Of a DNA stretch of 64,000 nt, positions 24,528-34,323 are shown piece by piece. A program made the translations under genes and the position numbers. The DNA is from Noviluteimonas sp052115395 (GTDB lineage Bacteria; Pseudomonadota; Gammaproteobacteria; Xanthomonadales; Xanthomonadaceae). The stretch lies in assembly GCA_052115395.1 (NCBI GenBank), contig JBFRGO010000002.1. The stretch is one strand, 5' to 3'. Within the stretch, counting starts at the first letter, position 1, and every line of letters starts with the position of its first letter. Under the pieces are notes generated by a model. The model was not told the DNA's origin and searched no databases. It saw nothing but the letters and a program-made list of their open reading frames with translations.

Positions 24528-26198
24528 ATGACCGATGTCCGCCGCCGCGAGTTGTTCTGGTTCTTCGCTCTCGCCCTGCTCGTGCTGGGCGCGGGCATCG
24601 GCCTGCGCGCGCCGTGGCCGGCGGACGAACCGCGCTTCGTCCTGGTCGCCAAGCAGATGTGGGACAGCGGCGACTGGTTGTTCCCGCATCGCGGTCACGA
24701 GTTGTATGCCGACAAGCCGCCGCTCTTCTTCTGGCTGCTCGGCGCGGCGTACGCGGTGGTGCGCGACTGGACGTGGGCCTTCCTGCTGCCGTCGCTCGTC
24801 GCGGCGATGGCCACGCTGTGGTTGACCTACGACCTCGCGCGCCGGCTCTGGTCGCATCGCGCGGGCCTGTGGTCGGCGATCGCCGTGATCGCCTGCTTCC
24901 AGTTTCTGTACCAGGCCAAGCGCGCGCAGATCGATCCGACGGTGGTCTGCTTCATCACGCTCGGCGTGTACGGCATCGCGCGGCATGTATTGCTCGGCCC
25001 TGCGTGGCGTTGGTTCTGGATCGGTTGCTTCGCCGCGGGCCTGGGCGTGATCAGCAAGGGCGTCGGCTTCCTCGCGCTGCTGGCCCTGGTTCCGTATGCG
25101 CTGATGCGTTGGCGCGGATGGAACGGGCTGCCCGACCTGGGCCGCGGCAATGCCTTGCGCTGGAGCGGCGGCGCGCTCGCCTTCCTTGCCGCGATCGCGC
25201 TGTGGTTCGTGCCGATGATCCTCACCGCGACGACGAGCGGCGATCCCGAGCATCAGGCCTACGTCAACGAATTGCTCTTCAAGCAGACCGCGACCCGCTA
25301 CACCAGCGCCTGGCACCACACGCAGCCGGTCTGGTATTTCCTCGAAGTGATCGCCTTCTACTGGATGCCCTTCGCGCTGGCGCTGCCGTGGCTGTTCCCG
25401 CGTTGGCGCGATGCCTTCCGTGCGCGCGATGCGCGCGTGTGGCTGCCGCTGGGTTGGTCGCTGCTGGTGCTGGTGTTCTTCAGCGCGAGCCCCGGCAAGC
25501 GCGACATGTACATCCTGCCGATGTTGCCGATGGTGGCGGTCGCCGCCGCGCCTTATCTGGAAGGCGTGGCCGCGTCGAAATGGTTCCGTCGCATCCTGCT
25601 CGCGTTGGTCGTCGTGCTCGGGTTGGCGTTCGTCGGCGCGGGCGTCGCGGCGCTGCACGGCGATCCCTCGTTCGAAGTGAAGATCGAAGCCGAACGCGGC
25701 CTGGCCCCGGCGAGCGACGCGTTGTGGTGGCTGCTTGCGATCACGGGCGCCGTCATGCTCGCCGTGTGCGCCTGGTGGCGACGCGATGCATTGAAGGCTT
25801 CGGGCATCGCGCTGTCGTTGCTGGTCGTGGTGCTGTTCTCGGGCACCGCGGTGCTGCTCGATGCGGAGAACTCCGCGCGCGCGGTGATGGAACGCGGCCG
25901 CGCGATGGCCGGCGATGCGACGCTCGGCCTGGTCGCATGGAAGGAACAGAACCTGTTGCAGGCACAGGGCCCGGTCGAAGAATTCGGTTTCCGCAAACCT
26001 GTCGACCAGCAACTGCGCGCCGGTATCGCTTGGCTGGAAGCGGCGCCCGAAAAACGCCGCCTGTTCGTGCAGCAGGATGCGTTGGATGCGTGCCTGCTGC
26101 GCGAGCGCGGGCAGGCAGTGGGCACGGCGAATCGCCGCACGTGGTGGTTGTTCGACGCTTCGGCGATCGCGCCGGCGTGCCGCGTGTCAGGCCGCTGA
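24528..26198 (+). CDS. ArnT/PMT-like membrane glycosyltransferase
   Basis: A 556-residue GT-C fold membrane protein with about twelve hydrophobic segments, predicted to use a polyprenyl-phosphate sugar donor and to act on the periplasmic side. The first loop holds the acidic catalytic pattern LRAPWPADEPRFVLVAKQM followed by FPHRGHELYADKPPLFFWLL, as in ArnT and related transferases. The C-terminal 150 residues form a soluble domain. ATG 24528 directly precedes the first hydrophobic segment; a GTG four codons earlier is less likely. The acceptor is probably lipid A, core or another envelope glycan, but the sugar cannot be named. It overlaps the convergent GT2 gene by 12 bp. Confidence 0.78.
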   Translation: MTDVRRRELFWFFALALLVLGAGIGLRAPWPADEPRFVLVAKQMWDSGDWLFPHRGHELYADKPPLFFWLLGAAYAVVRDWTWAFLLPSLVAAMATLWLTYDLARRLWSHRAGLWSAIAVIACFQFLYQAKRAQIDPTVVCFITLGVYGIARHVLLGPAWRWFWIGCFAAGLGVISKGVGFLALLALVPYALMRWRGWNGLPDLGRGNALRWSGGALAFLAAIALWFVPMILTATTSGDPEHQAYVNELLFKQTATRYTSAWHHTQPVWYFLEVIAFYWMPFALALPWLFPRWRDAFRARDARVWLPLGWSLLVLVFFSASPGKRDMYILPMLPMVAVAAAPYLEGVAASKWFRRILLALVVVLGLAFVGAGVAALHGDPSFEVKIEAERGLAPASDALWWLLAITGAVMLAVCAWWRRDALKASGIALSLLVVVLFSGTAVLLDAENSARAVMERGRAMAGDATLGLVAWKEQNLLQAQGPVEEFGFRKPVDQQLRAGIAWLEAAPEKRRLFVQQDALDACLLRERGQAVGTANRRTWWLFDASAIAPACRVSGR

Positions 26199-26948
26199 CA
26201 CGCGCGCGAGCAGGTCGTACTTGCGCTTGGCGTAGCGCGCATGCAGCCAGTGGAACTGCCAGCCAGCGGCGCCATCGACCAGGCCGCCCCGCAACAACAG
26301 ATTCTTGAGCAGGTAGGCGGCCGCCGCGAACCAACCGCGCAGCGGGCCCGCTTTCTTTCCCTTCGCATGTTGCTCGCCCGCCCACAACGCGGCGTAGCGC
26401 TGCAACTTCGACCAGTAATCCTCGGCGCTGCGCGCGGTGTCGTGCTCGAGCACGATCTGCGAAGGACGCACCGTGCGGCCTTCGACATCCAGGTATTCGT
26501 GCACCGCGCGCAGGCCGTGGCGGATGTTGGACCGGAACAGGCGATGCACGGGCTCGCGCGCGAAACTCCCGCCGCGCAGGGCATGGCCGAGGAAATGCGT
26601 GCGCCGCATCAACAGCCAGACATCGGATTGTTCGATGTCGCCGGCGAAGAGTTTGCGCACCTGTTCCTGCGCGGCGGGCTCCAGCCATTCATCCGCGTCG
26701 AGCAGCAGCACCCAGCGCTCGCGCGCCATCGCGATCGCCGCGTTCTTCTGCAAGGCGAAGCCCTGCCATTCCAGTTGTTCGATGCGCGCGCCGAGTTCGG
26801 CGGCGATACGCACCGTGTCGTCGGTCGAACCGGAATCGAGCACGATCACTTCGCTGCACAAGGGCAGCATCGACGCGACGCATCGCGCGATGCGGTCGGC
26901 CTCGTTCTTCGTGATCACGACGCCGGACAGGGGCAGGGGCTGCGACAT
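26187..26948 (-). CDS. Glycosyltransferase family 2, WaaE/KdtX-like
   Basis: A 253-residue cytoplasmic GT-A enzyme resembling the core-oligosaccharide beta-glycosyltransferases WaaE/KdtX. Family marks are SGVVITKNEADRIARCVASM, EVIVLDSGSTDDTVRIA, QKNAAIAMARERWVLLLDAD (metal-binding DAD) and the EW of DADEWLEP. The C-terminal region carries VHRLFRSNIRHGLRAVHEYL. The start is ATG 26948. A CATAAT -10 box ends seven bases before it, suggesting a leaderless transcript. It shares a 40-bp gap with the divergent GT4 gene, and both are likely lipopolysaccharide core genes. Confidence 0.82.
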   Translation of the reverse strand: MSQPLPLSGVVITKNEADRIARCVASMLPLCSEVIVLDSGSTDDTVRIAAELGARIEQLEWQGFALQKNAAIAMARERWVLLLDADEWLEPAAQEQVRKLFAGDIEQSDVWLLMRRTHFLGHALRGGSFAREPVHRLFRSNIRHGLRAVHEYLDVEGRTVRPSQIVLEHDTARSAEDYWSKLQRYAALWAGEQHAKGKKAGPLRGWFAAAAYLLKNLLLRGGLVDGAAGWQFHWLHARYAKRKYDLLARVSAA

Positions 26949-26955
26949 GCACGGG

Positions 26956-26961
26956 ATTATG
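26956..26961 (-). promoter_or_regulatory. Candidate -10 box of the GT2 gene, leaderless spacing
   Basis: CATAAT on the minus strand (five of six consensus) ends seven bases before ATG 26948. It faces away from the TAGACT box of the GT4 gene only 14 bp further right. Confidence 0.5.
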
Positions 26962-26975
26962 CCCGCCGCGGCCGG

Positions 26976-26981
26976 TAGACT
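26976..26981 (+). promoter_or_regulatory. Candidate -10 box of the GT4 gene, leaderless spacing
   Basis: TAGACT ends seven bases before ATG 26989, the same hexamer and spacing as upstream of priA. The transcript would begin at the initiation codon. Confidence 0.5.
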
Positions 26982-26988
26982 GCGCGCC

Positions 26989-28119
26989 ATGTCCGCCCCC
27001 GTCGACGCCAATCCGCCCGCGCCGCGGCCCGTCCGCGTCCTGCATTTCGTCACCGGCGGATTTTCCGGCGGTGCGACGCAGGTGGCGATCGCGCTGACCC
27101 AGGCAGGCGTGGACAGCCCGCAGATCGAACCGCTGCTTGTCCTGCGCCGCAAGCGCCGCACCGATCCGCGCCGCATCGCCGAGCTCGAACAGGCCGGCGT
27201 GCCCTTGCGCGTGGTGCCGGGTTGGTCGCACGCCGCGACGATTTGGGCGCTGGTGAAGATCTGCCGCGAATTCAAGCCCGACGTGCTGATCGCGCACGGC
27301 TTCAGCGAACACCTGTGGGGTCGCTACGCGGGGCTGATCGCGAAGGTGCCCCACCTGGTGCACGTCGAACACAACACGCGCGAGCGCTACACCGCGTGGC
27401 GCCTGAAGCAGTCGCGATGGTTGGCCAAGCGCAGCGCGCGCATCGTCGGTTGCTCGGAAGGCGTGAAGGACGAATTGCTCGCGCAGGGCATGCCGCCGGA
27501 TCGGACGATCGCGATTCCCAACGGCATCCGTCTTGCACCGTTCGACGGCGCCGATGCGCATCCGCTCGCGCAACGCATCCCGGGCATCGTCATGGTCGCG
27601 CGCCTGTCGAAGCAGAAGGACCACGCGACCCTGATCCGCGCCGTCGCGCATCTGCGCGATCGTGGACATGTCGTGCCGGTGTCCTTCGCCGGCGGCGGCA
27701 AGACGCGCCATCGCGCGCCGCTGGAACAACTGGTGCGTTTGCTGGGCCTGGAAGACCAGGTGCGTTTCCTCGGTGTCGCGCGCAACGTGCCGGAGTTGCT
27801 GCTGACGCATCGCATCGCGGTGCTGTCCACGCACTGGGAGGGCATGCCGCTCGCGCTCATCGAAGGCATGGCCGCAGGGTGCGCGGTGGTGGGCAGCGCC
27901 GTGCCCGGCGTGCGCGAAGTGATCGACGATGGCGTCGACGGCCGCCTGGTTCCCGAGAACGACGACGTGGCCTTGGCCGATGTGTTGCAGGACCTGTTGA
28001 CCGACGATGCGCTGGCGACACGCTTGGGCGCCGCGGCGCGCCGGTCCGCGCAGGAAAAATACGGTCGCGAACTGATGCACCAGCGCTACGAAGCGCTGTG
28101 CCTGGAACTCGCGCGCTGA
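26989..28119 (+). CDS. Glycosyltransferase family 4
   Basis: A 376-residue GT-B enzyme. The N-terminal half holds VLHFVTGGFSGGATQVAIAL and HLVHVEHNTRERYTAWRL. The C-terminal half has the donor-binding sequence GIVMVARLSKQKDHATLIRA and the E-x7-E motif (HWEGMPLALIEGMAAGCAVV) of retaining GT4 transferases. It probably transfers a nucleotide sugar to a core or surface polysaccharide. The neighbouring GT2 enzyme, ArnT-like protein and acyltransferase all concern the outer envelope. The start is ATG 26989. It converges with the YdbT-like gene, leaving one base between stops. Confidence 0.85.
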   Translation: MSAPVDANPPAPRPVRVLHFVTGGFSGGATQVAIALTQAGVDSPQIEPLLVLRRKRRTDPRRIAELEQAGVPLRVVPGWSHAATIWALVKICREFKPDVLIAHGFSEHLWGRYAGLIAKVPHLVHVEHNTRERYTAWRLKQSRWLAKRSARIVGCSEGVKDELLAQGMPPDRTIAIPNGIRLAPFDGADAHPLAQRIPGIVMVARLSKQKDHATLIRAVAHLRDRGHVVPVSFAGGGKTRHRAPLEQLVRLLGLEDQVRFLGVARNVPELLLTHRIAVLSTHWEGMPLALIEGMAAGCAVVGSAVPGVREVIDDGVDGRLVPENDDVALADVLQDLLTDDALATRLGAAARRSAQEKYGRELMHQRYEALCLELAR

Positions 28120-28120
28120 A

Positions 28121-29605
28121 TCACCAGCGCAGTTTGCGCGCCGCAAGCCGCCGCGCGAGCCGATCGCACAACGCGCGTGCTTCCGCTTCGGGCATGTGCG
28201 CGATGCGCAGCGGGCCGGACATCGCGCCGACGCCCGCGGTGTCGAGCCACAGGGTCGCCATGCCCCAGCGCCGGTCGAGCGGGCCGGTTGCGATGCGCAG
28301 CGCCTGCAACTTGTCGATCTCCGCGAACCGCCATTGCCGCGACCACCAACCCGCGCGCACCGCGATGATCTTCTCGTTCACCGCGTAGCCCGAGCGACGC
28401 GCGTGGTGGCGCGCGACGAACCAGGTCCACGCCGGCCACGCGAGCGCGAGCAGGCCGATCCAGCCGAAGCGCCAGGTCAGCGCGATCACGACGAGTACGG
28501 GGAACCACGCATTCGCGAGGAAAACGCGGATCGCCGATTTCGGATGCACGCGTTGCCACTCGAGCGAAGACCAGCCCACGTCGGGCAGCAGGTGTTCGAT
28601 CAGCGCATCGCATTGCGCGGGCGTGGCGACCGGCGCCAATTCACGGAACGCACGCGGTGCCTGGCCCTCGCGCGTTTGTCCGCCCGCGGTATCGACCTGC
28701 AAACTGCGGCGCCCGAGCAAGCGATGCAGCACGCCTTCCTGCAGGGTCCACGCTTGCAGCCGGCGCTTCGACGCGGAGTTGCGCGAACGCGCGAGCAGTC
28801 CGCGCTCCACCGTGAGCCGCGGCCCGTCTTCGCTCAGCACGAAGCCGTAGTACTGCAGCAAGGCCAGCGCGAGGGACAACAGCCGCATCATGGCCAGCAG
28901 TGCGATGACCAGCGTCGCACCGGCGATGGCGTAATCCTGCACGCCGAAGTGGTGCGATTCGGCCCAGCCGAACATCGCCTTGCCCCAGGTTTCGAACAGG
29001 TTTTGCGCCAGGCCCGGCGAGAACTGCATCGAAGCGGCGTAACCGCCGAGCAGGACGAGCAGCCCGCGATTGGAGAGCAGGCCCAGGCGCAGGACTTCGC
29101 CCGGCGACAGGGCGAGCAGCACGTGCGACGACGGCGCCTGGTCTTCGGCCGCGACATCCACCGTCGCGCCGCGATGCCGGATCAGCCGCTCCAGTGCGAG
29201 CGCATCGTCCATGCGCAGCACGCGCATCGTGGCTTCGGGTTTATCGCCGCCTGCCGAATCCAGCCGCAGTTCGGCCACGCCGAACATCCGATGCAACACC
29301 GTCTGGTTCACCGACACGTTGTGGATGCGCGCGTAAGGGATCTCGCGGCGTTGCCGATGCAGCCAGCCGCTGCGGATCGTCAGCCCGTCGCGGCCGACGC
29401 TGTAGCGATAGGTGACGTATTGCAGCACCGAGGTCAGCGTCAGCACGCCCACGCCGATCAGCGGCCACAACTCGTTGCGGTCGCCGCCGAAGAAGAACGC
29501 GGCGATGATCGGAACGATGAACTGCCGCAATTGCTGCAGCAGCACGAACAACCACGACCACGGATGCAGCCGCCGATCCGGCGGCGCCGCGTCAGAGGGC
29601 GTCAT
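28121..29605 (-). CDS. YdbT-like membrane protein with bacterial PH domains
   Basis: A 494-residue protein with three bPH2 (DUF304) units alternating with hydrophobic pairs. Each unit has the pattern YSVGRDGLTIRSGWLHRQRR then IPYARIHNVSVNQTVLHRMF, or its relatives (LTVERGLLARSRN, IIAVRAGWWSRQWRFAEIDK). It is anchored by segments such as FIVPIIAAFFFGG and LVIALLAMMRLLSLALALL. The architecture equals E. coli/B. subtilis YdbT, which works with YdbS. ATG 29605 overlaps the end of the YdbS-like gene by 14 bp. A membrane-stress or envelope role is suspected, not shown. Confidence 0.82.
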   Translation of the reverse strand: MTPSDAAPPDRRLHPWSWLFVLLQQLRQFIVPIIAAFFFGGDRNELWPLIGVGVLTLTSVLQYVTYRYSVGRDGLTIRSGWLHRQRREIPYARIHNVSVNQTVLHRMFGVAELRLDSAGGDKPEATMRVLRMDDALALERLIRHRGATVDVAAEDQAPSSHVLLALSPGEVLRLGLLSNRGLLVLLGGYAASMQFSPGLAQNLFETWGKAMFGWAESHHFGVQDYAIAGATLVIALLAMMRLLSLALALLQYYGFVLSEDGPRLTVERGLLARSRNSASKRRLQAWTLQEGVLHRLLGRRSLQVDTAGGQTREGQAPRAFRELAPVATPAQCDALIEHLLPDVGWSSLEWQRVHPKSAIRVFLANAWFPVLVVIALTWRFGWIGLLALAWPAWTWFVARHHARRSGYAVNEKIIAVRAGWWSRQWRFAEIDKLQALRIATGPLDRRWGMATLWLDTAGVGAMSGPLRIAHMPEAEARALCDRLARRLAARKLRW

Positions 29606-30104
29606 CGTCGTCGAGCTGCCGCGCGAGGCGGTCGCGCAGGGCTTCGGCATCCCCGGCGTCCAGCCCGGTCACCGAGACCGCGCTCATCTTGCTGCCCGCG
29701 GTGTGGACGACCAACGTGGCGAGGTTCCAGCGTCGCTCGAGCGGGCCGTGCTTGAGGTCCAGGTGTTGCACGCGCGAGGCGGGCACGCGCGTCTCGCGAA
29801 AGAACAGGCGACCGCGGCGATAGGCGAATCCGTCCTCGCCAAGGCGCCACGCACTCGATCGAAAACGCTTGATGCCCACGAGGATGCCGAGCGTCAGCAA
29901 CAACGCCCACGACAACAACGCGATGGCGGCTGCGCCCCCGGTGCCGATGCGCGCGCCGAAGGAAAACGCCAGCACCGCGACCGGAATGCCCGCGACGAAC
30001 CCGATCGCACCATGGCGCAAGGCGTACAAGGTCTTCGCGCGTGGCGACAACGGCCGCCACTGCGCGTCGATCGGCATCGCTTCGTCCGTTGCGGCTTCGC
30101 TCAC
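29592..30104 (-). CDS. YdbS-like membrane protein with one PH domain
   Basis: A 170-residue partner of the YdbT-like protein. Two hydrophobic segments (IGFVAGIPVAVLAFSFG; AIALLSWALLLTLGILVGI) are followed by one bPH2/DUF304 domain: WRLGEDGFAYRRGRLFFRET, RVQHLDLKHGPLERRWNLAT, VVHTAGSKMSAVSV. The order YdbS then YdbT is the standard arrangement. Its ATG at 30104 overlaps the LpxL-like gene's stop by four bases, so three genes form one coupled operon. Confidence 0.82.
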   Translation of the reverse strand: MSEAATDEAMPIDAQWRPLSPRAKTLYALRHGAIGFVAGIPVAVLAFSFGARIGTGGAAAIALLSWALLLTLGILVGIKRFRSSAWRLGEDGFAYRRGRLFFRETRVPASRVQHLDLKHGPLERRWNLATLVVHTAGSKMSAVSVTGLDAGDAEALRDRLARQLDDDDAL

Positions 30105-31063
30105 TGCGACCCCTCATCCCCGGTGCGCGCCAGCGCGCGTTGCGCGCTCGCAGGGTAGCAGTCGGGCCAGTACGGATTGCCGAGCGGACTACCGGGCGCG
30201 GGAATCGAGAAGCGCTTGTACGTCCATTGATATTGCGCAGGGTCGCGGCGCGCGACGCGTTCGATGGCTGCATTCAACGCGGCGACATCCTGTGCCGCAT
30301 CGGGCACCGCTTCGAAGCGCAATGCGAAGGCCGGGCCGTCGTCGGTCTGCCCGATGCGTTCGCAATAGCCGACCAGCACGGTTGCGCCCGTGCGCTGCGC
30401 CAGACGCGTGAGCAGCGTCATCGTCAACGCCGGGATCCCGAAGAACGGCGCGAACTCGCCATCGCCGGCCTTGGGCTGCTGGTCGGGCAGGATCCCGGCG
30501 ACACCGCCGCCCTGCAGCAACTTGAACAAGCCGCGGATCGCCGGGCCTTCGGCGCGCACCTGCGTCACGCGGTCGGCATCGCCGTGCGCGGCGCGCACGC
30601 GGCGCAGGAAGGCTTCGCCGATCTTCGAATCGGGCGGTGCATAGAGGATCGCCAACTGCGTGCGCGAGGCCAGCCACTGGTTCAACAGTTCCCAGTTGCC
30701 GTAATGCGGCGCAGCGACGATCAGGCCCTTGCCCGCGGCGAGCGCGGCATCGAACAGTTCCACGCCTTGCGATTCGCGGATCAGTGCGAGGTTCTGCGCG
30801 TGCGGCCGTGTCCAGAACCGCAGGGTTTCCAGCGCCTGTCGCGTGGTGGTCCGCAGGACATCGGCGGTCCGCTGCGCCCGCTGCGCAGGCAGCCATTCGG
30901 GATAGGCCAGCTCGAGGTTCCGCCGCACCACCCGGGCGCTGCGCGCATCGCGGCCGCCCCAGATGCGGGCGAAGGCGTCCGCCAGCCCCCGCAGCCACGG
31001 CCAGGGCAGGCGGGCGAACCAGGTGGCGAGGAGGTGGATGAGGCCTGCGGCGAAGTCGGTCAC
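30101..31063 (-). CDS. LpxL/HtrB-like lysophospholipid acyltransferase
   Basis: A 320-residue inner-membrane acyltransferase of the lipid A late acyltransferase family. After an N-terminal amphipathic/hydrophobic segment comes RRNLELAYPEW, the conserved NL.LAFPE-like block. The HX4E catalytic motif is HYGNWE in GLIVAAPHYGNWELLNQWL. GGGVAGILPDQQPKAGDGEF and FFGIPALTMTLLTRLAQRTG are further family blocks. It probably adds a secondary acyl chain to lipid A, though related ornithine-lipid enzymes exist. The start is GTG 31063, with TAGACT ending six bases before it. It leads the operon with the YdbS- and YdbT-like genes. Confidence 0.83.
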   Translation of the reverse strand: MTDFAAGLIHLLATWFARLPWPWLRGLADAFARIWGGRDARSARVVRRNLELAYPEWLPAQRAQRTADVLRTTTRQALETLRFWTRPHAQNLALIRESQGVELFDAALAAGKGLIVAAPHYGNWELLNQWLASRTQLAILYAPPDSKIGEAFLRRVRAAHGDADRVTQVRAEGPAIRGLFKLLQGGGVAGILPDQQPKAGDGEFAPFFGIPALTMTLLTRLAQRTGATVLVGYCERIGQTDDGPAFALRFEAVPDAAQDVAALNAAIERVARRDPAQYQWTYKRFSIPAPGSPLGNPYWPDCYPASAQRALARTGDEGSQ

Positions 31064-31069
31064 GTGGGA

Positions 31070-31075
31070 AGTCTA
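31070..31075 (-). promoter_or_regulatory. Candidate -10 box of the acyltransferase operon, leaderless spacing
   Basis: TAGACT on the minus strand ends six bases before the GTG start at 31063. The hexamer is identical to those before priA and the GT4 gene. Confidence 0.45.
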
Positions 31076-31123
31076 GCGGGCGCGGTCTGCTAGCTTGGCG
31101 TACCCGGCCACGATCGCAACGCC

Positions 31124-31564
31124 ATGCTCGCCCTGATCCAGCGCGTCACTCAAGCCAGCGTGGAGGTCGACGGCGCCATCGTCGGGGCCATCGACGCCGG
31201 CCTGCTCGCCTTCGTCGGCATGGAACCTGGGGATACCGACGCGCAGATCGCGCGGATGGCCGAACGCCTCCTCGGATACCGTGTTTTCGAAGACGCGCAA
31301 GGCAAGATGAACCTCGGGCTGAAGGACACGGGAGGCGGGCTGCTGCTCGTCAGCCAGTTCACCCTGGCCGCGGACACGCAATCGGGCATGCGCCCCAGCT
31401 TCAGCACCGCCGCGCCGCCGGAAGTCGCTGAACCCGGCTTCAACAAACTTGTCGAAGCTTGCCGGCAGCGGCATGCGGGAAGGGTGGAAACAGGCCGGTT
31501 CAGGGCCCATATGATCGTTCGTCTCGTCAATGACGGGCCGGTCACCTTCCTTCTCCGACCCTGA
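31124..31564 (+). CDS. dtd: D-aminoacyl-tRNA deacylase Dtd
   Basis: A 146-residue dimeric enzyme that removes D-amino acids (and glycine from tRNA-Ala) mischarged onto tRNA. Both family signatures are present: LLLVSQFTLAADTQSGMRPS, with the SQFTL motif, and VNDGPVTFLLRP, containing the GP cis-proline motif that selects D-chirality. The start at ATG 31124 is the first residue of the conserved MLALIQRVTQASVEVDG. The rpoD -10 box lies 18 bp past its stop. Confidence 0.95.
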   Translation: MLALIQRVTQASVEVDGAIVGAIDAGLLAFVGMEPGDTDAQIARMAERLLGYRVFEDAQGKMNLGLKDTGGGLLLVSQFTLAADTQSGMRPSFSTAAPPEVAEPGFNKLVEACRQRHAGRVETGRFRAHMIVRLVNDGPVTFLLRP

Positions 31565-31581
31565 TCATCACCCCCGGCGGG

Positions 31582-31587
31582 TATAAT
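31582..31587 (+). promoter_or_regulatory. Consensus -10 box of rpoD
   Basis: GTATAAT contains a perfect TATAAT 41 bases before ATG 31628, in the 63-bp gap after dtd. A good -35 match at 16-18 bp upstream is not seen. Confidence 0.65.
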
Positions 31588-31627
31588 GCCGGGTTCCCTC
31601 AGACCCTCATAAACGGTGGCGCACCAC

Positions 31628-33484
<1,857 letters not shown>

Positions 33485-33495
33485 CCGCAACACCC

Positions 33496-33519
33496 GAAGC
33501 CCCGCGAAAGCGGGGCTTC
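33496..33519 (+). terminator. Intrinsic terminator of rpoD
   Basis: Stem GAAGCCCCGC / GCGGGGCTTC (10 bp, perfect) with the stable tetraloop GAAA, followed by TCTGCTTT. A nearly identical element ends the amine oxidase gene at 43715-43738. Confidence 0.85.
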
Positions 33520-33524
33520 TGCTT

Positions 33525-33530
33525 TAACAT
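33525..33530 (+). promoter_or_regulatory. Candidate -10 box of the DUF6916 gene, leaderless spacing
   Basis: TAACAT ends six bases before ATG 33537. It follows directly on the tail of the rpoD terminator, so an independent promoter is required here. Confidence 0.4.
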
Positions 33531-33536
33531 GCGCGC

Positions 33537-33827
33537 ATGGACCTGCTCCGCCTCGAACACTTCGCGCCGCACGTGAACACCACCTTCTCCGCGTCTTACG
33601 ACGGGATGGAAGTGCCGTTCGAACTCGTCGAAGCGCGCGCGCTGCCGCAACGCACGCCGGGCGCGATGCGCGCACCGTTCTCGCTGTTGTTCCGCAACAC
33701 CTCGCCCATCGTGTTCCCGCAGCAGATCTATCCGATGCGCCACGACAAGATGGGTGAGCTGGGCATCTTCATCGTGCCCATCGCGCAGGAGCGGGGCGGG
33801 TTCCTGTACCAGGCCGTCTTTAACTGA
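33537..33827 (+). CDS. DUF6916-type small protein
   Basis: A 96-residue protein without signal peptide or membrane segment. Visible blocks are HFAPHVNTTFSASYDGMEVP, RAPFSLLFRNTSPIVFPQQI and GIFIVPIAQERGGFLYQAVF. This looks like the DUF6916 family, which I associate from memory with tail-collar gene neighbourhoods; no function is known. The end pattern (Y-M-R-H-D ... GIFIVP) suggests a small beta-rich fold. It converges on the tail-collar/GNAT operon and overlaps the GNAT gene by eight bases. I consider it part of that cassette by position only. Confidence 0.7.
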   Translation: MDLLRLEHFAPHVNTTFSASYDGMEVPFELVEARALPQRTPGAMRAPFSLLFRNTSPIVFPQQIYPMRHDKMGELGIFIVPIAQERGGFLYQAVFN

Positions 33828-34323
33828 GCGACGCCGACCAGCGCATCAGCGCGTGCGTCCCGGTGTCGCCGGCCACCGAAAACCCCAGCTTTTCGTAGAG
33901 GCGCCGCGCGTTGCGATTCTGGTGCGACACATGCAGCGTGACCGCGCAACCGTCGGCGGCTGCCTGCTGCTGGCACTCGCGCAACAACGCGCCGCCGATG
34001 CCACGGCCGCGCCAGTGCGCCTGCAGTGCGATGTCCACGATGCGCCATTCGCCCGCGTCGTAGGAGCGATCGAGGATCCAGCGGCCGATCGCGCCCTCGC
34101 TTTCATGTTCGATCGCGAGGAAGTCCGCGCACGCATGGTGCGCGATGAAATGGTTGCGCTGCAGCCCGTACTGCTGCGCGATCAAATGCTCACGCGCGAG
34201 GGCGGGCAAGGGCACCCACGTCAGTTCCGGCCGCGATTGCGCGAACAGCGTGTGCTGCCAGGCCGTGTCGTCCTCGGTGAGCGCACGAAGGCGAACGCCG
34301 AGTGCGCGCAATGCCGCGGTCAT
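33820..34323 (-). CDS. GNAT family N-acetyltransferase linked to tail-collar genes
   Basis: A 167-residue acetyl-CoA-dependent transferase. The cofactor-binding motif A is VDIALQAHWRGRGIGGALLR (Q/R-x-x-G-x-G/A form in RGRGIG), followed by LHVSHQNRNARRLYEKLGF, the usual N..A..LYEKLGF block. The acceptor is unknown. Its ATG shares one base with the stop of the third tail-collar gene (TGATG), so it is the last gene of a four-gene coupled operon. Modification of one of the collar proteins or of a surface amine is conceivable. Confidence 0.85.
   Translation of the reverse strand: MTAALRALGVRLRALTEDDTAWQHTLFAQSRPELTWVPLPALAREHLIAQQYGLQRNHFIAHHACADFLAIEHESEGAIGRWILDRSYDAGEWRIVDIALQAHWRGRGIGGALLRECQQQAAADGCAVTLHVSHQNRNARRLYEKLGFSVAGDTGTHALMRWSASLS

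Noticed and set aside
23178..26012. A 944-codon minus-strand frame opposite rsmB and the ArnT-like gene
   Set aside because: The plus strand encodes two clear enzymes with all motifs. The antisense translation is rich in His, Arg and Gln and has no family pattern. The same holds for 11201-14062 (-), 16248-18848 (+) and 8735-10783 (-).
31616..31627. GTG 31616 as the start of rpoD
   Set aside because: The extra VAHH is not part of the conserved N-terminus, and ATG 31628 fits sigma-70 proteins. The GTG remains possible but less likely.
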